From Gramella sp. Hel_I_59 (GTDB lineage: Bacteria > Bacteroidota > Bacteroidia > Flavobacteriales > Flavobacteriaceae), in NCBI RefSeq assembly GCF_006714895.1, contig NZ_VFME01000001.1, forward strand, positions 434,001-498,000: DNA of 64,000 bases. Direction: 5' to 3'. Position 1 is the first letter of the stretch, and each line of letters begins with the position of its first letter. Of the stretch, positions 28,703 through 38,752 are shown piece by piece. The notes beneath the pieces are model-generated. The model ran no database searches, was not told the origin of the DNA, and saw only the letters and a program-made list of their open reading frames with translations. Made by a program: the position numbers and the translations under genes.

Positions 28703-29281
28703 TTAAGATACTACATTTTCCACGGTATCTTCAGTAGCGGTTGAATCCATTTCTCTTTCCATTCTTTCAAATTCATCCAGCTCTTTCTCAAAATCCTCAA
28801 GAGTTTTCAGAAATAATTCATTCATCTGAAGTTTAAGATTATTGAATTCCAGATAGATCTCTTTAGCTGTACGATCAATATCCTTTACATCTGGCTGTTG
28901 TCTATTCGAATACTGCTCCAACAGGTGTGCTTTGGTCTTTAAAACATTCAGTCTGGCTTCCACAGGCACCGCTCTAAGGCTATCGGGCAAGGAGATGCTA
29001 AGTGAATTCATGATCTGGGAAATCGCCGTAGCATTATTCATGACCTTACGAGTCGTAGTATTTTCCAGTTTCTTCACTTCATTTTGAGCAGTGATAAATT
29101 CCAGCCAGTTGGAAGCATATTTCTTTGCTTCCGGTTCAAGATCAAAACCTCGAGTATCTATTTCGATCTTCTTATCATAGGATATACTGTCTTTTGTATC
29201 GTTGCTATTCTGGCTATCTTCTGCCTCAGATTTGCAGGATATCAAACAAAGAAATATTATAACGAATAGAGGGAATTTCAT
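28703..29281 (-). CDS. hypothetical lipoprotein, coiled-coil
   Basis: A 192-residue lipoprotein (leader ending FLCLISCKSE, Cys 16). The frame is open to 29302; the ATG at 29281 places the leader correctly. The mature part is almost all helical and highly charged, with ELDEFERMEREMDST at the end, suggesting a long coiled coil. No family recognised. It leads the gene pair with the NTF2-like protein. Confidence 0.75.
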   Translation of the reverse strand: MKFPLFVIIFLCLISCKSEAEDSQNSNDTKDSISYDKKIEIDTRGFDLEPEAKKYASNWLEFITAQNEVKKLENTTTRKVMNNATAISQIMNSLSISLPDSLRAVPVEARLNVLKTKAHLLEQYSNRQQPDVKDIDRTAKEIYLEFNNLKLQMNELFLKTLEDFEKELDEFERMEREMDSTATEDTVENVVS

Positions 29282-29383
29282 AAGTGATAATTGAATGAAC
29301 AAAGTTATCCATAATTCTATGAATGAAGTAACCGATTTTCAATTACAGAATCCATAGCGAATAGCGTCAAGAAAAAGCTAAGA

Positions 29384-29416
29384 TTGCGAAATCCTCTGTA
29401 TAATTAAATATATTTG
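29384..29416 (+). promoter_or_regulatory. flavobacterial promoter of the epimerase gene
   Basis: TTG (29384-29386), 22-base spacer, TATATTTG (29409-29416), both exact to consensus, ending 15 bases before the ATG. Confidence 0.65.
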
Positions 29417-29431
29417 CACAAAATTTAATTT

Positions 29432-30391
29432 ATGGCCGAAAAGATATTGATTATCGGTGCTTGCGGACAGATTGGAACCGAACTTACGCTGAAATTGAGA
29501 GAGATTCACGGGAACGATCAGGTGGTTGCCAGTGATATTCGTGAAGGAGTAGATGAGTTAATGCAATCAGGTCCTTTTGAGATCCTGAATGCTACCGATG
29601 AGGTTCATATAAGACAGATCATAGAGACCTATAATATTAAGGAAGTTTACCTGATGGCTGCGATGCTTAGTGCTACTGCAGAAAAAGCTCCTAAGAAGGC
29701 CTGGGATCTTAATATGAATTCACTTTTCCATATTCTTGATTTTGCCAAGGAAGGTTTGATCGATAAGATCTTCTGGCCTTCCAGTATTGCTGTATTTGGG
29801 CCAACCACTCCAAAGGACAATACCCCACAGATTACTGCAATGGAACCTACCACGGTTTATGGAATTAGCAAGCAAACTGGTGAACGCTGGTGTGAGTACT
29901 ATCATCAAAAATTTGGTGTGGATGTTAGAAGCATCAGGTATCCTGGTATCATTAGTTATAAAACCCTTCCGGGTGGCGGAACTACAGATTATGCGATCGA
30001 GATCTTCCATGAAGCCCTAAAGCAAAATGCATACACCAGTTTCCTGGATAAAGATGCGGCATTACCAATGATGTATATGGATGATGCGATCAAAGCTACA
30101 GTGGAAATTATGCAAGCTCCTTCGGAAGCTATTAAAGTAAGATCATCTTATAATCTTGCTGCGATAAGTTTTACGCCTGAAATATTAGCGGCAAACATTA
30201 GTAAGCATCTACCGGATTTTAAAATTTCTTACGATCCAGATTTCAGACAGGCTATTGCCGCGTCATGGCCATCAAGCATTGATGATTCATCGGCAAGACA
30301 GGATTGGGGTTGGGATCATGAATTCGATCTTGATAAAATGACCAAAACTATGCTAAAAGGGGTAGGACAAACTACAGAGCAAACTCATTAA
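29432..30391 (+). CDS. NAD-dependent epimerase, L-threonine-dehydrogenase-like
   Basis: A 319-residue extended SDR. The NAD loop is GACGQIGTELT and the catalytic pair lies in YGISKQTGE (Tyr, Lys), with WPSSIAVFGP upstream. The overall pattern, including VRSIRYPGIISY, is that of the GalE-like L-threonine 3-dehydrogenase group (threonine to 2-amino-3-ketobutyrate), which is found in many Bacteroidota; a UDP-sugar epimerase is the alternative. It is a single-gene unit with its own promoter and terminator. Confidence 0.87.
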   Translation: MAEKILIIGACGQIGTELTLKLREIHGNDQVVASDIREGVDELMQSGPFEILNATDEVHIRQIIETYNIKEVYLMAAMLSATAEKAPKKAWDLNMNSLFHILDFAKEGLIDKIFWPSSIAVFGPTTPKDNTPQITAMEPTTVYGISKQTGERWCEYYHQKFGVDVRSIRYPGIISYKTLPGGGTTDYAIEIFHEALKQNAYTSFLDKDAALPMMYMDDAIKATVEIMQAPSEAIKVRSSYNLAAISFTPEILAANISKHLPDFKISYDPDFRQAIAASWPSSIDDSSARQDWGWDHEFDLDKMTKTMLKGVGQTTEQTH

Positions 30392-30396
30392 ATAAC

Positions 30397-30422
30397 AAAA
30401 GCCGCTTTACAGCGGCTTTTTA
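30397..30422. terminator. bidirectional terminator, epimerase / cold-shock gene
   Basis: GCCGCT, loop TTAC, AGCGGC (30401-30416) with A run left and T run right. Serves both convergent genes. Confidence 0.85.
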
Positions 30423-30444
30423 CTTTTTTGATTGGAAAAACTAA

Positions 30445-30639
30445 TTACTCAACGATGCGAACATCTGTTGCGTTAACTCCTTTTTTCCCTTCAGTTTCTT
30501 CGTATTCTACTCGATCGCCTTCCTGAATAGTTTCACCATTCAAACCGGTAATGTGTACGAAAATGTCTCTTTTGGTGTCGTCATTTGTAATGAACCCATA
30601 ACCTTTAGATTCATTGAAAAATTTTACTGTGCCTTGCAT
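30445..30639 (-). CDS. cspA: cold-shock domain protein
   Basis: A 64-residue single cold-shock domain. RNP1 is KGYGFI within KFFNESKGYGFITND and RNP2 is DIFVHI. It binds single-stranded RNA or DNA and acts as an RNA chaperone. Size and motifs are fully typical. A long untranslated leader (about 23 bases to the -7 box) precedes the start. Confidence 0.95.
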   Translation of the reverse strand: MQGTVKFFNESKGYGFITNDDTKRDIFVHITGLNGETIQEGDRVEYEETEGKKGVNATDVRIVE

Positions 30640-30661
30640 AATAATGATAATTAATAAAGAA

Positions 30662-30669
30662 CAAACATA
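30662..30669 (-). promoter_or_regulatory. candidate -7 box of cspA
   Basis: On the minus strand this reads TATGTTTG, an exact TAnnTTTG match, about 23 bases before the cold-shock ATG. The -33 element is not clear. Confidence 0.45.
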
Positions 30670-30726
30670 ACAGTAAAATTTTTAGAATCTACTGGAAATC
30701 AGAATTTTTTGGGATTTTTGTAACTT

Positions 30727-30972
30727 TTAAAGTCGGTCAATTCCCTTGTCCCGCATTTTTTTCATGTTCTTTTCAGAAAGGGTATAGTCTTCTAATTTCT
30801 TGCCTCGCCATCTTACTACAAGGAAAATTGGCATTAGAATAAAGGCACTTGCCAGTACGGCAATTCCTATGATTCTGTCGCCGGTAAGTGTATCATCATT
30901 TAACCTGAAATAGAATCCTACACCTACTGCTATTAGAATAGCTATCACCAATAATTTCATAAATATCTTCAT
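30727..30972 (-). CDS. small membrane protein
   Basis: About 81 residues with two hydrophobic stretches (near residues 4-20 and 34-53) and a charged, basic C-terminus with KKMRDKGIDRL. The frame opens at 30990; the ATG at 30972 starts one base after the stop of the ClC gene and is the preferred start, with another ATG at 30960. It is probably cotranscribed and possibly translationally coupled with the channel. No family recognised. Confidence 0.65.
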   Translation of the reverse strand: MKIFMKLLVIAILIAVGVGFYFRLNDDTLTGDRIIGIAVLASAFILMPIFLVVRWRGKKLEDYTLSEKNMKKMRDKGIDRL

Positions 30973-30973
30973 A

Positions 30974-32764
30974 CTATACAGTAACTTCAATTAATTTCTG
31001 CCTATAGGCAGTTAACAATTTTGATTTGGAGATAAACCCGATATATTTTCCCTCACGAACAACCGGTAAGTTCCAGGCATTACTTTCCTGGAATTTTCGC
31101 ATGATCTCCTTCATTCGGTCATTTTCAATGTCTATGATTTCCGGAGCCTGCTGCATGATCTCCTGCACCTTGACTTCATTATATAATTTTTCATTGAACA
31201 TGATAGATCGTATATCATCTAGTAATATGATACCCATAAAATTCCGATTTTCATCAATAACAGGGAAAATATTACGTGAGGATTTCATCACTCCGTCATG
31301 GATAACATTTCCCAGGTTCATATCAATTTCCAGGGCGATAAAATTCTTTTCTACTACGCGACTAATGTTCATAAGTGTCAAAACCGTCTGATCTTTGTCA
31401 TGCGTTAAAAGGTCACCACGTCTTGCCAGCTCCATGGTATACACAGAATGAGGTTCAAACTTAGTTGTGATCAAATAGGAAATAGCCGCAGTGATCATAA
31501 GCGGAATAAAAAGTTCGTACCCATGGGTAAGTTCAGCAATAAGGAAAATAGCGGTTAGTGGTGCGTGCAACACTCCGGCCATAAGTCCGGCCATTCCTAC
31601 CAATGTAAAATTACTTACTGAGATCTCATTCCTGAAAATACCAAGATTGTTCACGACTAACGCGAAACAGTGTCCCATAGCGCTACCCATAAACATTACT
31701 GGTGCAAAGATCCCTCCAACACCGCCGGCACTAAAAGTCAATGCTGAAGCGATGATCTTAAAGATGACCAGACCTGCAAGCAAAATAATGACCACCCAGA
31801 TATTCTCAAGGTAAGCGTTGAATAAATTTGTTCCCAGGGCTTCGAGATAATTTTCCTGCAAGAGGTTGTTGATCACGTTATAACCTTCACCATATAATGG
31901 AGGTATAAAATAAATAAGAACTCCCAGTCCCAATCCGGCAAAAATGAGCCTGACAAAAGGAGAGGTTATTTTAGCGAGCAGTTTGGTAGTACCAAAATAG
32001 ATACGGGAAAAATATACCGAAAATGCTGCTGCTACGACACCCAGCACCAAATAATAAGGCACTTCAGAAATTGTAAATTGATCCTCTAAAGTGAAAGGTA
32101 AAATAATCTGACTTCCGAAGAAAAAATAGGAAGTAAGTATAGCAGATACCGAAGCAATTAGCAGCGGCAGGAGGGAAGCCAGCGTTAAATCAAGACTGAA
32201 AACTTCCACGGCAAAAATGATCGCGGCAATTGGAGCTTTAAAGATACTGGACATTGCACCTGCTGCGGCGCATCCAATAAGTAAGGTCCTGGATGCCTGA
32301 TTCATCAAAAATATACGCGAAATATTAGAGCCCAGAGAAGCACCGGTCGCCACGGTTGGGCCTTCCAGTCCAACCGAGCCTCCAAAACCAACCGTAATAG
32401 GCGCGGTAATTAGAGACGCGTACATCTGGAATCTTTTCATTATGCCCTTCTTACGAGAAATGGCGTATAAAGTAGTTGGAATTCCATGCCCAACCTTTTG
32501 TCGCAATACAAATTTAATGATGAGGTACACGATCAAAAGACCAAGCACCGGAAATATGAAGTAGAATGCATCATGGTAATTGGCCACAAATTCCCCTTCA
32601 AGCAAACTCTGGATAAGGTGCGTGAGGTTTTTGATCATCACCGCAAAGAGCCCGGCAACAAATCCAATGACCGCGCTTAGGAACATGAGGAACTGTCGAT
32701 GAGAAAGATTCTTCGATTTCCAGGTTAGGAATCTGTGCAATAAGGTTTTACTAATATTTGCCAC
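30974..32764 (-). CDS. ClC family chloride channel/transporter with CBS domains
   Basis: A 596-residue ClC protein. Ion-pathway motifs are GSVGLEGPTVATGASLGS (with the gating Glu in GxEGP) and SAGGVGGIFAPVMFMGS. About ten membrane helices are followed by two cytosolic CBS domains, FPVIDENRNFMGIILLDDI and NLPVVREGKYIGFISKSKL. Transports chloride or exchanges it for protons; the proton-glutamate status was not resolved by eye. Inner membrane. The start is close to the aspS terminator. Confidence 0.93.
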   Translation of the reverse strand: MANISKTLLHRFLTWKSKNLSHRQFLMFLSAVIGFVAGLFAVMIKNLTHLIQSLLEGEFVANYHDAFYFIFPVLGLLIVYLIIKFVLRQKVGHGIPTTLYAISRKKGIMKRFQMYASLITAPITVGFGGSVGLEGPTVATGASLGSNISRIFLMNQASRTLLIGCAAAGAMSSIFKAPIAAIIFAVEVFSLDLTLASLLPLLIASVSAILTSYFFFGSQIILPFTLEDQFTISEVPYYLVLGVVAAAFSVYFSRIYFGTTKLLAKITSPFVRLIFAGLGLGVLIYFIPPLYGEGYNVINNLLQENYLEALGTNLFNAYLENIWVVIILLAGLVIFKIIASALTFSAGGVGGIFAPVMFMGSAMGHCFALVVNNLGIFRNEISVSNFTLVGMAGLMAGVLHAPLTAIFLIAELTHGYELFIPLMITAAISYLITTKFEPHSVYTMELARRGDLLTHDKDQTVLTLMNISRVVEKNFIALEIDMNLGNVIHDGVMKSSRNIFPVIDENRNFMGIILLDDIRSIMFNEKLYNEVKVQEIMQQAPEIIDIENDRMKEIMRKFQESNAWNLPVVREGKYIGFISKSKLLTAYRQKLIEVTV

Positions 32765-32790
32765 CGCTAGTTAATTACCGGATGAAGATA

Positions 32791-32814
32791 AAAAATCCCG
32801 CAATACGCGGGATT
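32791..32814 (-). terminator. terminator of aspS
   Basis: AATCCCGC pairs with GCGGGATT around AATAC (32794-32814). On the minus strand the stem is followed by a run of T, ending before the ClC start. Confidence 0.82.
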
Positions 32815-32820
32815 AATTAT

Positions 32821-34569
32821 TTATGATTTCAACTGAAGATGTAAATCTGTGAGTTGTTGTTCATCGAGTTTCGCTGGAGCATCGATCATCACGTCTCTTC
32901 CAGAGTTATTCTTTGGAAATGCAATGTAATCCCGAATACTTTCCTGTCCGCCAAGAATGGCTACCAGTCTGTCGAATCCAAAAGCGATCCCACCATGTGG
33001 AGGTGCTCCGTATTGGAAAGCATCCATTAGAAAGCCAAATTGCTCTTCGGCTTCTTCCGGAGTGAATCCAAGGTATTTGAACATTTGCGACTGAGTTTCT
33101 TTATCATGTATCCTGATAGAACCTCCGCCAATCTCATTTCCATTAAGTACAAGATCATACGCGTTTGCACGAACTTTCCCAGGATCTGTTTCAAGTAGTG
33201 CGAAATCTTCTTTCTTCGGACTCGTAAATGGATGGTGCATTGCGTGGAATCTTTCAGTATCCTCATCCCATTCAAGAAGAGGGAAATCTACTACCCACAA
33301 AGGTGCAAATTCATCAGATTTTCTAAGTCCCATTTCATTACCAAGATGCATTCTTAATGCACTTAACTGACTTCTTGTTTTATCAACATCACCAGCCATC
33401 ACGAGTATGAGATCTCCAGGTTTAGCTGAAGAAGCTTCCGCCCAGGCTTTCAAGTCTTCCTGAGAGTAAAATTTGTCTACTGAAGATTTTAAACTTCCAT
33501 CTTCATTATATTTTGCCCAAACCAATCCAGTGGCACCAATTTGAGGTCTTTTAACCCATGATATAAGTTTGTCGATCTCTTTACGCGTAAAAGAAGCGGC
33601 GCCCGGAACGGCTATCCCAACAACCAATTCCTGTTGATCAAAAACATTAAACCCTTTATTCTTGGCTACATCATCGAGTTCGGCAAATTCCATCCCAAAA
33701 CGAATGTCTGGTTTGTCATTCCCATATTTGCGCATAGCGTCTGCATAAGTCATTCTTGGGAATTCGTTCACTTCTACATTGCGAATTTCCTTCAGCAAAT
33801 GCCTGGTCAAACCTTCAAATATATTCAGGATATCTTCCTGTTCCACAAAAGCCATTTCGCAATCGATCTGTGTGAATTCAGGTTGACGATCTGCTCTTAG
33901 ATCTTCATCACGAAAACATTTTACGATCTGGAAATACTTATCCATCCCGCCTACCATAAGCAACTGCTTAAAAGTTTGCGGTGATTGGGGAAGTGCGTAA
34001 AACTGACCTTCGTTCATTCGGCTAGGTACTACAAAGTCACGGGCACCTTCAGGAGTGGATTTAATAAGGTATGGAGTTTCTACTTCAATAAAGCCAGCAT
34101 TAGAAAGATAGTTTCTTACCTTCATTCCTACCTGGTGTCGAAACATTAATTTATTCTGAACTGGTTTTCTACGAATATCCAGATAGCGATATTTCATTCT
34201 AAGATCTTCACCACCATCGGTTTCATCTTCAATAGTAAAAGGTGGTGTTTTTGAAGTATTCAAAATTTTGAAATCCTGTACTAGTAATTCGATCTCCCCA
34301 GTAGGAATGTTAGGATTTTTTGCTTCACGCTCGATCACTTCCCCGGTTACCTGGATCACGAATTCACGAGCAAGATTACCTGCTTTCTGCATTAGTTCTT
34401 CAGAAGAACGCTCTTCATCAAAAATCAATTGCGTAAGACCATAGCGATCACGAAGATCCACCCAAATCATAAAACCTTTGTTCCTGACTTTTTGCACCCA
34501 TCCGGAAAGGGTTACTGTATTTCCAATATGTTCGGCATTTAGTTCGCCGCAGGTATGACTTCTGTACAT
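32821..34569 (-). CDS. aspS: aspartyl-tRNA synthetase
   Basis: Charges tRNA-Asp (possibly also tRNA-Asn if non-discriminating). The 582-residue protein has the N-terminal OB anticodon domain ([21 protein letters not shown]), class II motif 2 [18 protein letters not shown] and motif 3 [11 protein letters not shown]. It carries the bacterial-type GAD insertion domain in the middle (about residues 290-400), so it is a D-type bacterial AspRS. Preceded by an exact -7 box. Confidence 0.97.
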   Translation of the reverse strand: MYRSHTCGELNAEHIGNTVTLSGWVQKVRNKGFMIWVDLRDRYGLTQLIFDEERSSEELMQKAGNLAREFVIQVTGEVIEREAKNPNIPTGEIELLVQDFKILNTSKTPPFTIEDETDGGEDLRMKYRYLDIRRKPVQNKLMFRHQVGMKVRNYLSNAGFIEVETPYLIKSTPEGARDFVVPSRMNEGQFYALPQSPQTFKQLLMVGGMDKYFQIVKCFRDEDLRADRQPEFTQIDCEMAFVEQEDILNIFEGLTRHLLKEIRNVEVNEFPRMTYADAMRKYGNDKPDIRFGMEFAELDDVAKNKGFNVFDQQELVVGIAVPGAASFTRKEIDKLISWVKRPQIGATGLVWAKYNEDGSLKSSVDKFYSQEDLKAWAEASSAKPGDLILVMAGDVDKTRSQLSALRMHLGNEMGLRKSDEFAPLWVVDFPLLEWDEDTERFHAMHHPFTSPKKEDFALLETDPGKVRANAYDLVLNGNEIGGGSIRIHDKETQSQMFKYLGFTPEEAEEQFGFLMDAFQYGAPPHGGIAFGFDRLVAILGGQESIRDYIAFPKNNSGRDVMIDAPAKLDEQQLTDLHLQLKS

Positions 34570-34594
34570 GAATTCTTTAAATTTTGAATGGGCA

Positions 34595-34602
34595 CAAAAG
34601 TA
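34595..34602 (-). promoter_or_regulatory. candidate -7 box of aspS
   Basis: Minus strand TACTTTTG, an exact TAnnTTTG match, about 26 bases before the aspS ATG. No TTG at the expected distance. Confidence 0.45.
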
Positions 34603-34798
34603 AGAAGTTAAACAGTTTTACTGAATCTTTTCTACATGAAAATTCATTTAAAGTTGCCTGATATTAACTTTGGTTATTTGTGTAAAACTCTGCTTAACAG
34701 ATGAATAAAATCCCAATGTTAATTTAACGTTACCAAAACAAGTCTAAAAGGTAAACTTTTCGTATATTCGTGATGTAAACGTTAATACCGCAAGAGAG

Positions 34799-35164
34799 AT
34801 GAAGACTTTGAAAAATATGTTAGTAGCAGCAGTTCTGGCAACAGGAACCGTTGCAATGGCGCAGGATAATGATCCAAAACCCGCTTTTGAGAAGCAGGGT
34901 GAATTAATTAAAGGAACATTTTATTATGAAGATGGAAATATTAGACAGGAAGGTACGTACAAGGACGGCAGACTCCACGGAGAATGGATTTCTTACAACA
35001 AAGACGGTGAGAAGACGGCCATCGCCAATTACGAAAATGGCCAGAAAGATGGAAAATGGTTCTTCTGGACTGAAGATAAACTTACTGAAGTGGACTATAA
35101 AGATAGCGTGATCGCTAGCGTAAATAGCTGGAAAAGCGAAAGCTCTCTTGTTAGTAATGACTAA
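34799..35164 (+). CDS. secreted MORN-like repeat protein
   Basis: A 121-residue protein with a signal peptide (cleavage near AMAQ). The mature part has MORN-type repeats: YYEDGNIRQEGTYKDGRLHGEW, then YNKDGEKTAIANYENGQKDGKW. Such repeats occur in the YwqK antitoxin-like family and in many surface-exposed Bacteroidota proteins. Single gene; the terminator after it is shared with the RND operon on the other strand. Confidence 0.85.
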   Translation: MKTLKNMLVAAVLATGTVAMAQDNDPKPAFEKQGELIKGTFYYEDGNIRQEGTYKDGRLHGEWISYNKDGEKTAIANYENGQKDGKWFFWTEDKLTEVDYKDSVIASVNSWKSESSLVSND

Positions 35165-35181
35165 TAATTTTAAGTACGAAT

Positions 35182-35216
35182 AAAAAAACCCGAAGCAAAA
35201 GCTTCGGGTTTTTTGT
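35182..35216. terminator. bidirectional terminator, MORN gene / RND operon
   Basis: AACCCGAAGC, loop AAAA, GCTTCGGGTT (35187-35210), flanked by A and T tracts. Ends both convergent units. Confidence 0.92.
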
Positions 35217-35236
35217 TTGTATTTATTTGAACTTAC

Positions 35237-38200
35237 CTAGTTCGTAGTTTCAATCCTGTTTGAGTTTTCAACTTCTTCCGAAGAGGTTCTTTTTGAATGA
35301 ACCCACATTTTGATCCTTATCGCGATATAAAACAATAATGGAACAATGATTAAAGTAAGGAAAGTTGCTACGATCAAACCGTAGATCACTGTCCAGGCCA
35401 GAGGTCCCCAGAATATCACGTTATCTCCACCAAAGTAGATGTTCGCGTCAAACTCACTGAATAAACTGAAAAAGTCAAGGTTTAGTCCGATTGCCAGCGG
35501 AATCAAACCAAGAATAGTTGTGATCGCAGTAAGCAATACTGGTCTTAAACGTGCTTTTCCAGATCTAATGATCGTTTTCAAGAGTTCGTCCTGTGGAAGG
35601 TATTCAGATTCTGGTATTCCAAGACGCAGTTTCTTCCTGTCAATCAAGAGCTGTGCATAATCGAGCAGTACCACCCCGTTATTTACCACAATACCCGCGA
35701 GAGAAATAATTCCCATCATCGTCATCATGATCACGAAGGCTGAACCGCTAATGACAATTCCTCCAAATACTCCAATAAAACTCAGGAAAATAGCGATCAT
35801 AATGATCAATGGTTTCGAGATAGAGTTAAACTGGAAGATCAGGATCAGGAATATGAGTCCCAGTCCGCTGAAGAATGCACCTACAAGAAACGCCTGTTGC
35901 TTATTTTGCTCTTCTATCTGCCCGGTATAATCTACCTTGATCTCATCTGGCACGCCATCAAAATTCCGCATTTCATTCTGGATTTGCGCAACGGCTGCAC
36001 CAGCATCTGTATACCCTGGAGATAAAACAGAATAAATCGTAACAACTCTCCTGGTATCCCTGTGCTTAATTGCACTAAACCCAGATTTATTACTTTTCGT
36101 AGTTACTGCTGAAACGGGTATTTCTCTTAACTGACCCTTATTATTTCTGAAAGTGATTGTTTGATTAAACAAGGCGCTGTTATCATATCTGGAATCCTCG
36201 TCGAATCTTACATAAATATCATAATCTTCGCCACCTTCTTTGTACACACCAGCTTTTGTTCCAAAGATGGAATTTCTAAGTTGTTGTCCAACCTGCCCGG
36301 CACTTACTCCTAATTCACCAGCTTTTTCCCGGTCAACTTCTACCACCATCGACGGTTTGTCTTTATTCACATCGATCTTCAACTCGTCTATTGCAGGAAT
36401 GTTCTTAGTGTTTATATATTCACGCATTTGCTCTGCAGTCGCGATCAATTGATCATAATCTTCACCTTCCAATTCAATATTAATAGGAGGACCGGCAGGA
36501 GGACCATTCTGATCTTTTTCTACGGAAATCAAAACTCCCGGGTAAACTCCGTCCAGAGATTCCTGAACCTTTTGTCTCAAAACCTCACTGTCCTTTCCGC
36601 GGCGGTATTTGTACTCCCTCATAGAGGCTGTGATCTTACCTTTATGTGGCATTTCAGCCGCAGAACCACCATCGGTTTGTGGATTCCCGGCACCTTCACC
36701 AACCTGGGAAACGGCACTTTCGACCATAAAGTTATAACCGTCGTCCATATACTCATCACTGTTGAGTACTTTGTAAACCCTTTCTTCGATCTCCTTCGTG
36801 ATCGCATTGGTCTTCTCAATATCGGTACCTTCAGGATATTCGATATATACGATGATCTGGTTCGGTTTGTTATCAGGAAAGAATTCAACCTTGGTTCTTT
36901 GAGATCCCAGTGAAGCACCAAAACCTACAAAAGCGACGATCAACATTAAAAAGGTAGCTCCAACGATCCAGTAAGGGCGTTTGTTTTTAAACGATGCGGT
37001 TAGGCGTCTTTCGTACCAGTTCTCAAGTTTTACCAATGAACTTTTCTGAAATTTATTCGCCATTCTTCGAAGAAATAACCTGTAGATCCATACCATGATC
37101 GCTGTAAAGATCATCAATGAACCAAGCGCAGCATATTCTCCACCAAATAAAAATATGAGCAGACCAATTCCTGCAATGATTAAAGAAACCCTAATAATGG
37201 TTTTCAATGGCATATTTTTATCCTCTGTTTTCATGAATTGAGAAACCAGAACCGAATTGAAAAATATTGCTACGACCAGTGAAGACCCCAGTACGACCGA
37301 TAGTGTTATGGGGAAATAGATCATGAACTGTCCCATTAGTCCCGGCCATAATCCCAGCGGAATAAAGGCGGCAACCGTAGTTGCTGTAGAGATAATAATA
37401 GGAAATGCAATTTCACCAATACCTTCTTTCGCTGCATCCACGCGGCTCATTCCTTCCTCGTCCATAAGTCGGTAGACATTCTCGACTACCACAATTCCGT
37501 TATCAACCAGCATTCCAAGTCCCATGATCAATCCAAAAAGGATCATTGTATTCATGGTGTATCCTAACTGGTTCAGGATCATTAATGACATGAACATGGA
37601 CATTGGAATTGCAAAACCAACGAAGAGTGCATTTTTAAATCCTAAGAAGAACATTAGCACCGTCACAACCAGGATGATCCCGAAAATTATGTTATTTACC
37701 AGGTCATCAACCTGACCAATGGTCTTTGAAGATTGATCATTAGTAATACTTACATTTAGGTTAGTTGGAAATACTTCAGCTTTTGCTTTTTCAACGATAA
37801 GTTCGATCTGCTCTGCAGCAGCAACCATATTTTTACCTGAACGTTTCTTTACATCCAGCATTACCACCTGCTCACCAAACTCACGGGCGTAGGTGGTCTT
37901 TTCTTTCTCCTGAAAAGTAATATCAGCGATATCCTTCAGGTAAACATCATCACCATCTTCAGACTTAACAACGAAATTATTCAATTCTGAAGGTTCTTCG
38001 ATTTCACCAAGGATTCTGATGGTTCTTCGCTGTCCGCTGGTAACATAATTACCCGCACTCATGGTCATATTTCCGTTCGAAATAGCACTGGTAATATCAT
38101 TGAAACTAACGGAGGACGCCATCATTTTATAGATATCCACAGCTACTTCAATTTCTTTATCCTGAGCTCCACGAATATCTACTTTCTTTATTTCAGGTAG

Positions 38201-38746
38201 ATTTTCGATCTCATCCTGTAAGTATTCTCCAAACTCCTTCAGCTTCATTACCGGGTAATCTCCGGAAATATTAATATTCAGAATTGGAATTTCTTCTGAA
38301 AGACTCAATTCAAAAACATTGGGTTCTACTTTGGCACCATTAAAAGTTGGCCAGTCTTCACCTGAAGTTTCAGAATCTATTTCATCTTTGACCTTTTGCT
38401 TTGCAAGCTCCACAGCAATTCCCTCGTCAAATTCAATAACGATCATGGAATAATCTTCCTGTGAAGTTGAGGTAATTTCCACTACGTTACTTACCGTCTT
38501 CAACTTGTCTTCCAGAGGATTTGTAAGCAACTTCTCTATATCTTCCGCAGTATTCCCGGGATATATCGAGCTAACGTAGATCTTCGTTTCTTTTACTTCA
38601 GGAAAACTTTCCCGCGGCATGCTGAAATAAGCCGATATTCCGAAGAACAGAATAAGAGCCATCGCCACGTAAATGGTGGTTTTATTCTTTATTGCCCAGG
38701 ACGAGAGCGCAAACTCCTTGTCCAGATTGTTTTTTTCTTTCGCCAT
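35237..38746 (-). CDS. RND efflux pump inner-membrane transporter
   Basis: A 1169-residue RND permease of the AcrB/HAE-1 type, twelve membrane helices and two large periplasmic loops. The N-terminal helix is followed by FSMPRESFPEVKETKI and SIYPGNTAEDIEKLLTNPLED. The proton-relay helix reads GLGMLVDNGIVVVENVYRLM: the first Asp is kept, but the second Asp of AcrB's VDDAIVVVENV is Asn. The matching TM10 segment is GIVVNNGVVLL, Asn where AcrB has Lys. Drug, bile-salt or other substrate is unknown. Last gene of the tetR-tolC-adaptor-RND operon. Confidence 0.95.
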   Translation of the reverse strand: MAKEKNNLDKEFALSSWAIKNKTTIYVAMALILFFGISAYFSMPRESFPEVKETKIYVSSIYPGNTAEDIEKLLTNPLEDKLKTVSNVVEITSTSQEDYSMIVIEFDEGIAVELAKQKVKDEIDSETSGEDWPTFNGAKVEPNVFELSLSEEIPILNINISGDYPVMKLKEFGEYLQDEIENLPEIKKVDIRGAQDKEIEVAVDIYKMMASSVSFNDITSAISNGNMTMSAGNYVTSGQRRTIRILGEIEEPSELNNFVVKSEDGDDVYLKDIADITFQEKEKTTYAREFGEQVVMLDVKKRSGKNMVAAAEQIELIVEKAKAEVFPTNLNVSITNDQSSKTIGQVDDLVNNIIFGIILVVTVLMFFLGFKNALFVGFAIPMSMFMSLMILNQLGYTMNTMILFGLIMGLGMLVDNGIVVVENVYRLMDEEGMSRVDAAKEGIGEIAFPIIISTATTVAAFIPLGLWPGLMGQFMIYFPITLSVVLGSSLVVAIFFNSVLVSQFMKTEDKNMPLKTIIRVSLIIAGIGLLIFLFGGEYAALGSLMIFTAIMVWIYRLFLRRMANKFQKSSLVKLENWYERRLTASFKNKRPYWIVGATFLMLIVAFVGFGASLGSQRTKVEFFPDNKPNQIIVYIEYPEGTDIEKTNAITKEIEERVYKVLNSDEYMDDGYNFMVESAVSQVGEGAGNPQTDGGSAAEMPHKGKITASMREYKYRRGKDSEVLRQKVQESLDGVYPGVLISVEKDQNGPPAGPPINIELEGEDYDQLIATAEQMREYINTKNIPAIDELKIDVNKDKPSMVVEVDREKAGELGVSAGQVGQQLRNSIFGTKAGVYKEGGEDYDIYVRFDEDSRYDNSALFNQTITFRNNKGQLREIPVSAVTTKSNKSGFSAIKHRDTRRVVTIYSVLSPGYTDAGAAVAQIQNEMRNFDGVPDEIKVDYTGQIEEQNKQQAFLVGAFFSGLGLIFLILIFQFNSISKPLIIMIAIFLSFIGVFGGIVISGSAFVIMMTMMGIISLAGIVVNNGVVLLDYAQLLIDRKKLRLGIPESEYLPQDELLKTIIRSGKARLRPVLLTAITTILGLIPLAIGLNLDFFSLFSEFDANIYFGGDNVIFWGPLAWTVIYGLIVATFLTLIIVPLLFYIAIRIKMWVHSKRTSSEEVENSNRIETTN

Positions 38747-38752
38747 AACTGC

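Noticed and set aside
36428-36913. Long plus-strand frame within the RND gene
   Set aside because: Antiparallel to a clear RND transporter with continuous motifs; no domain of its own.
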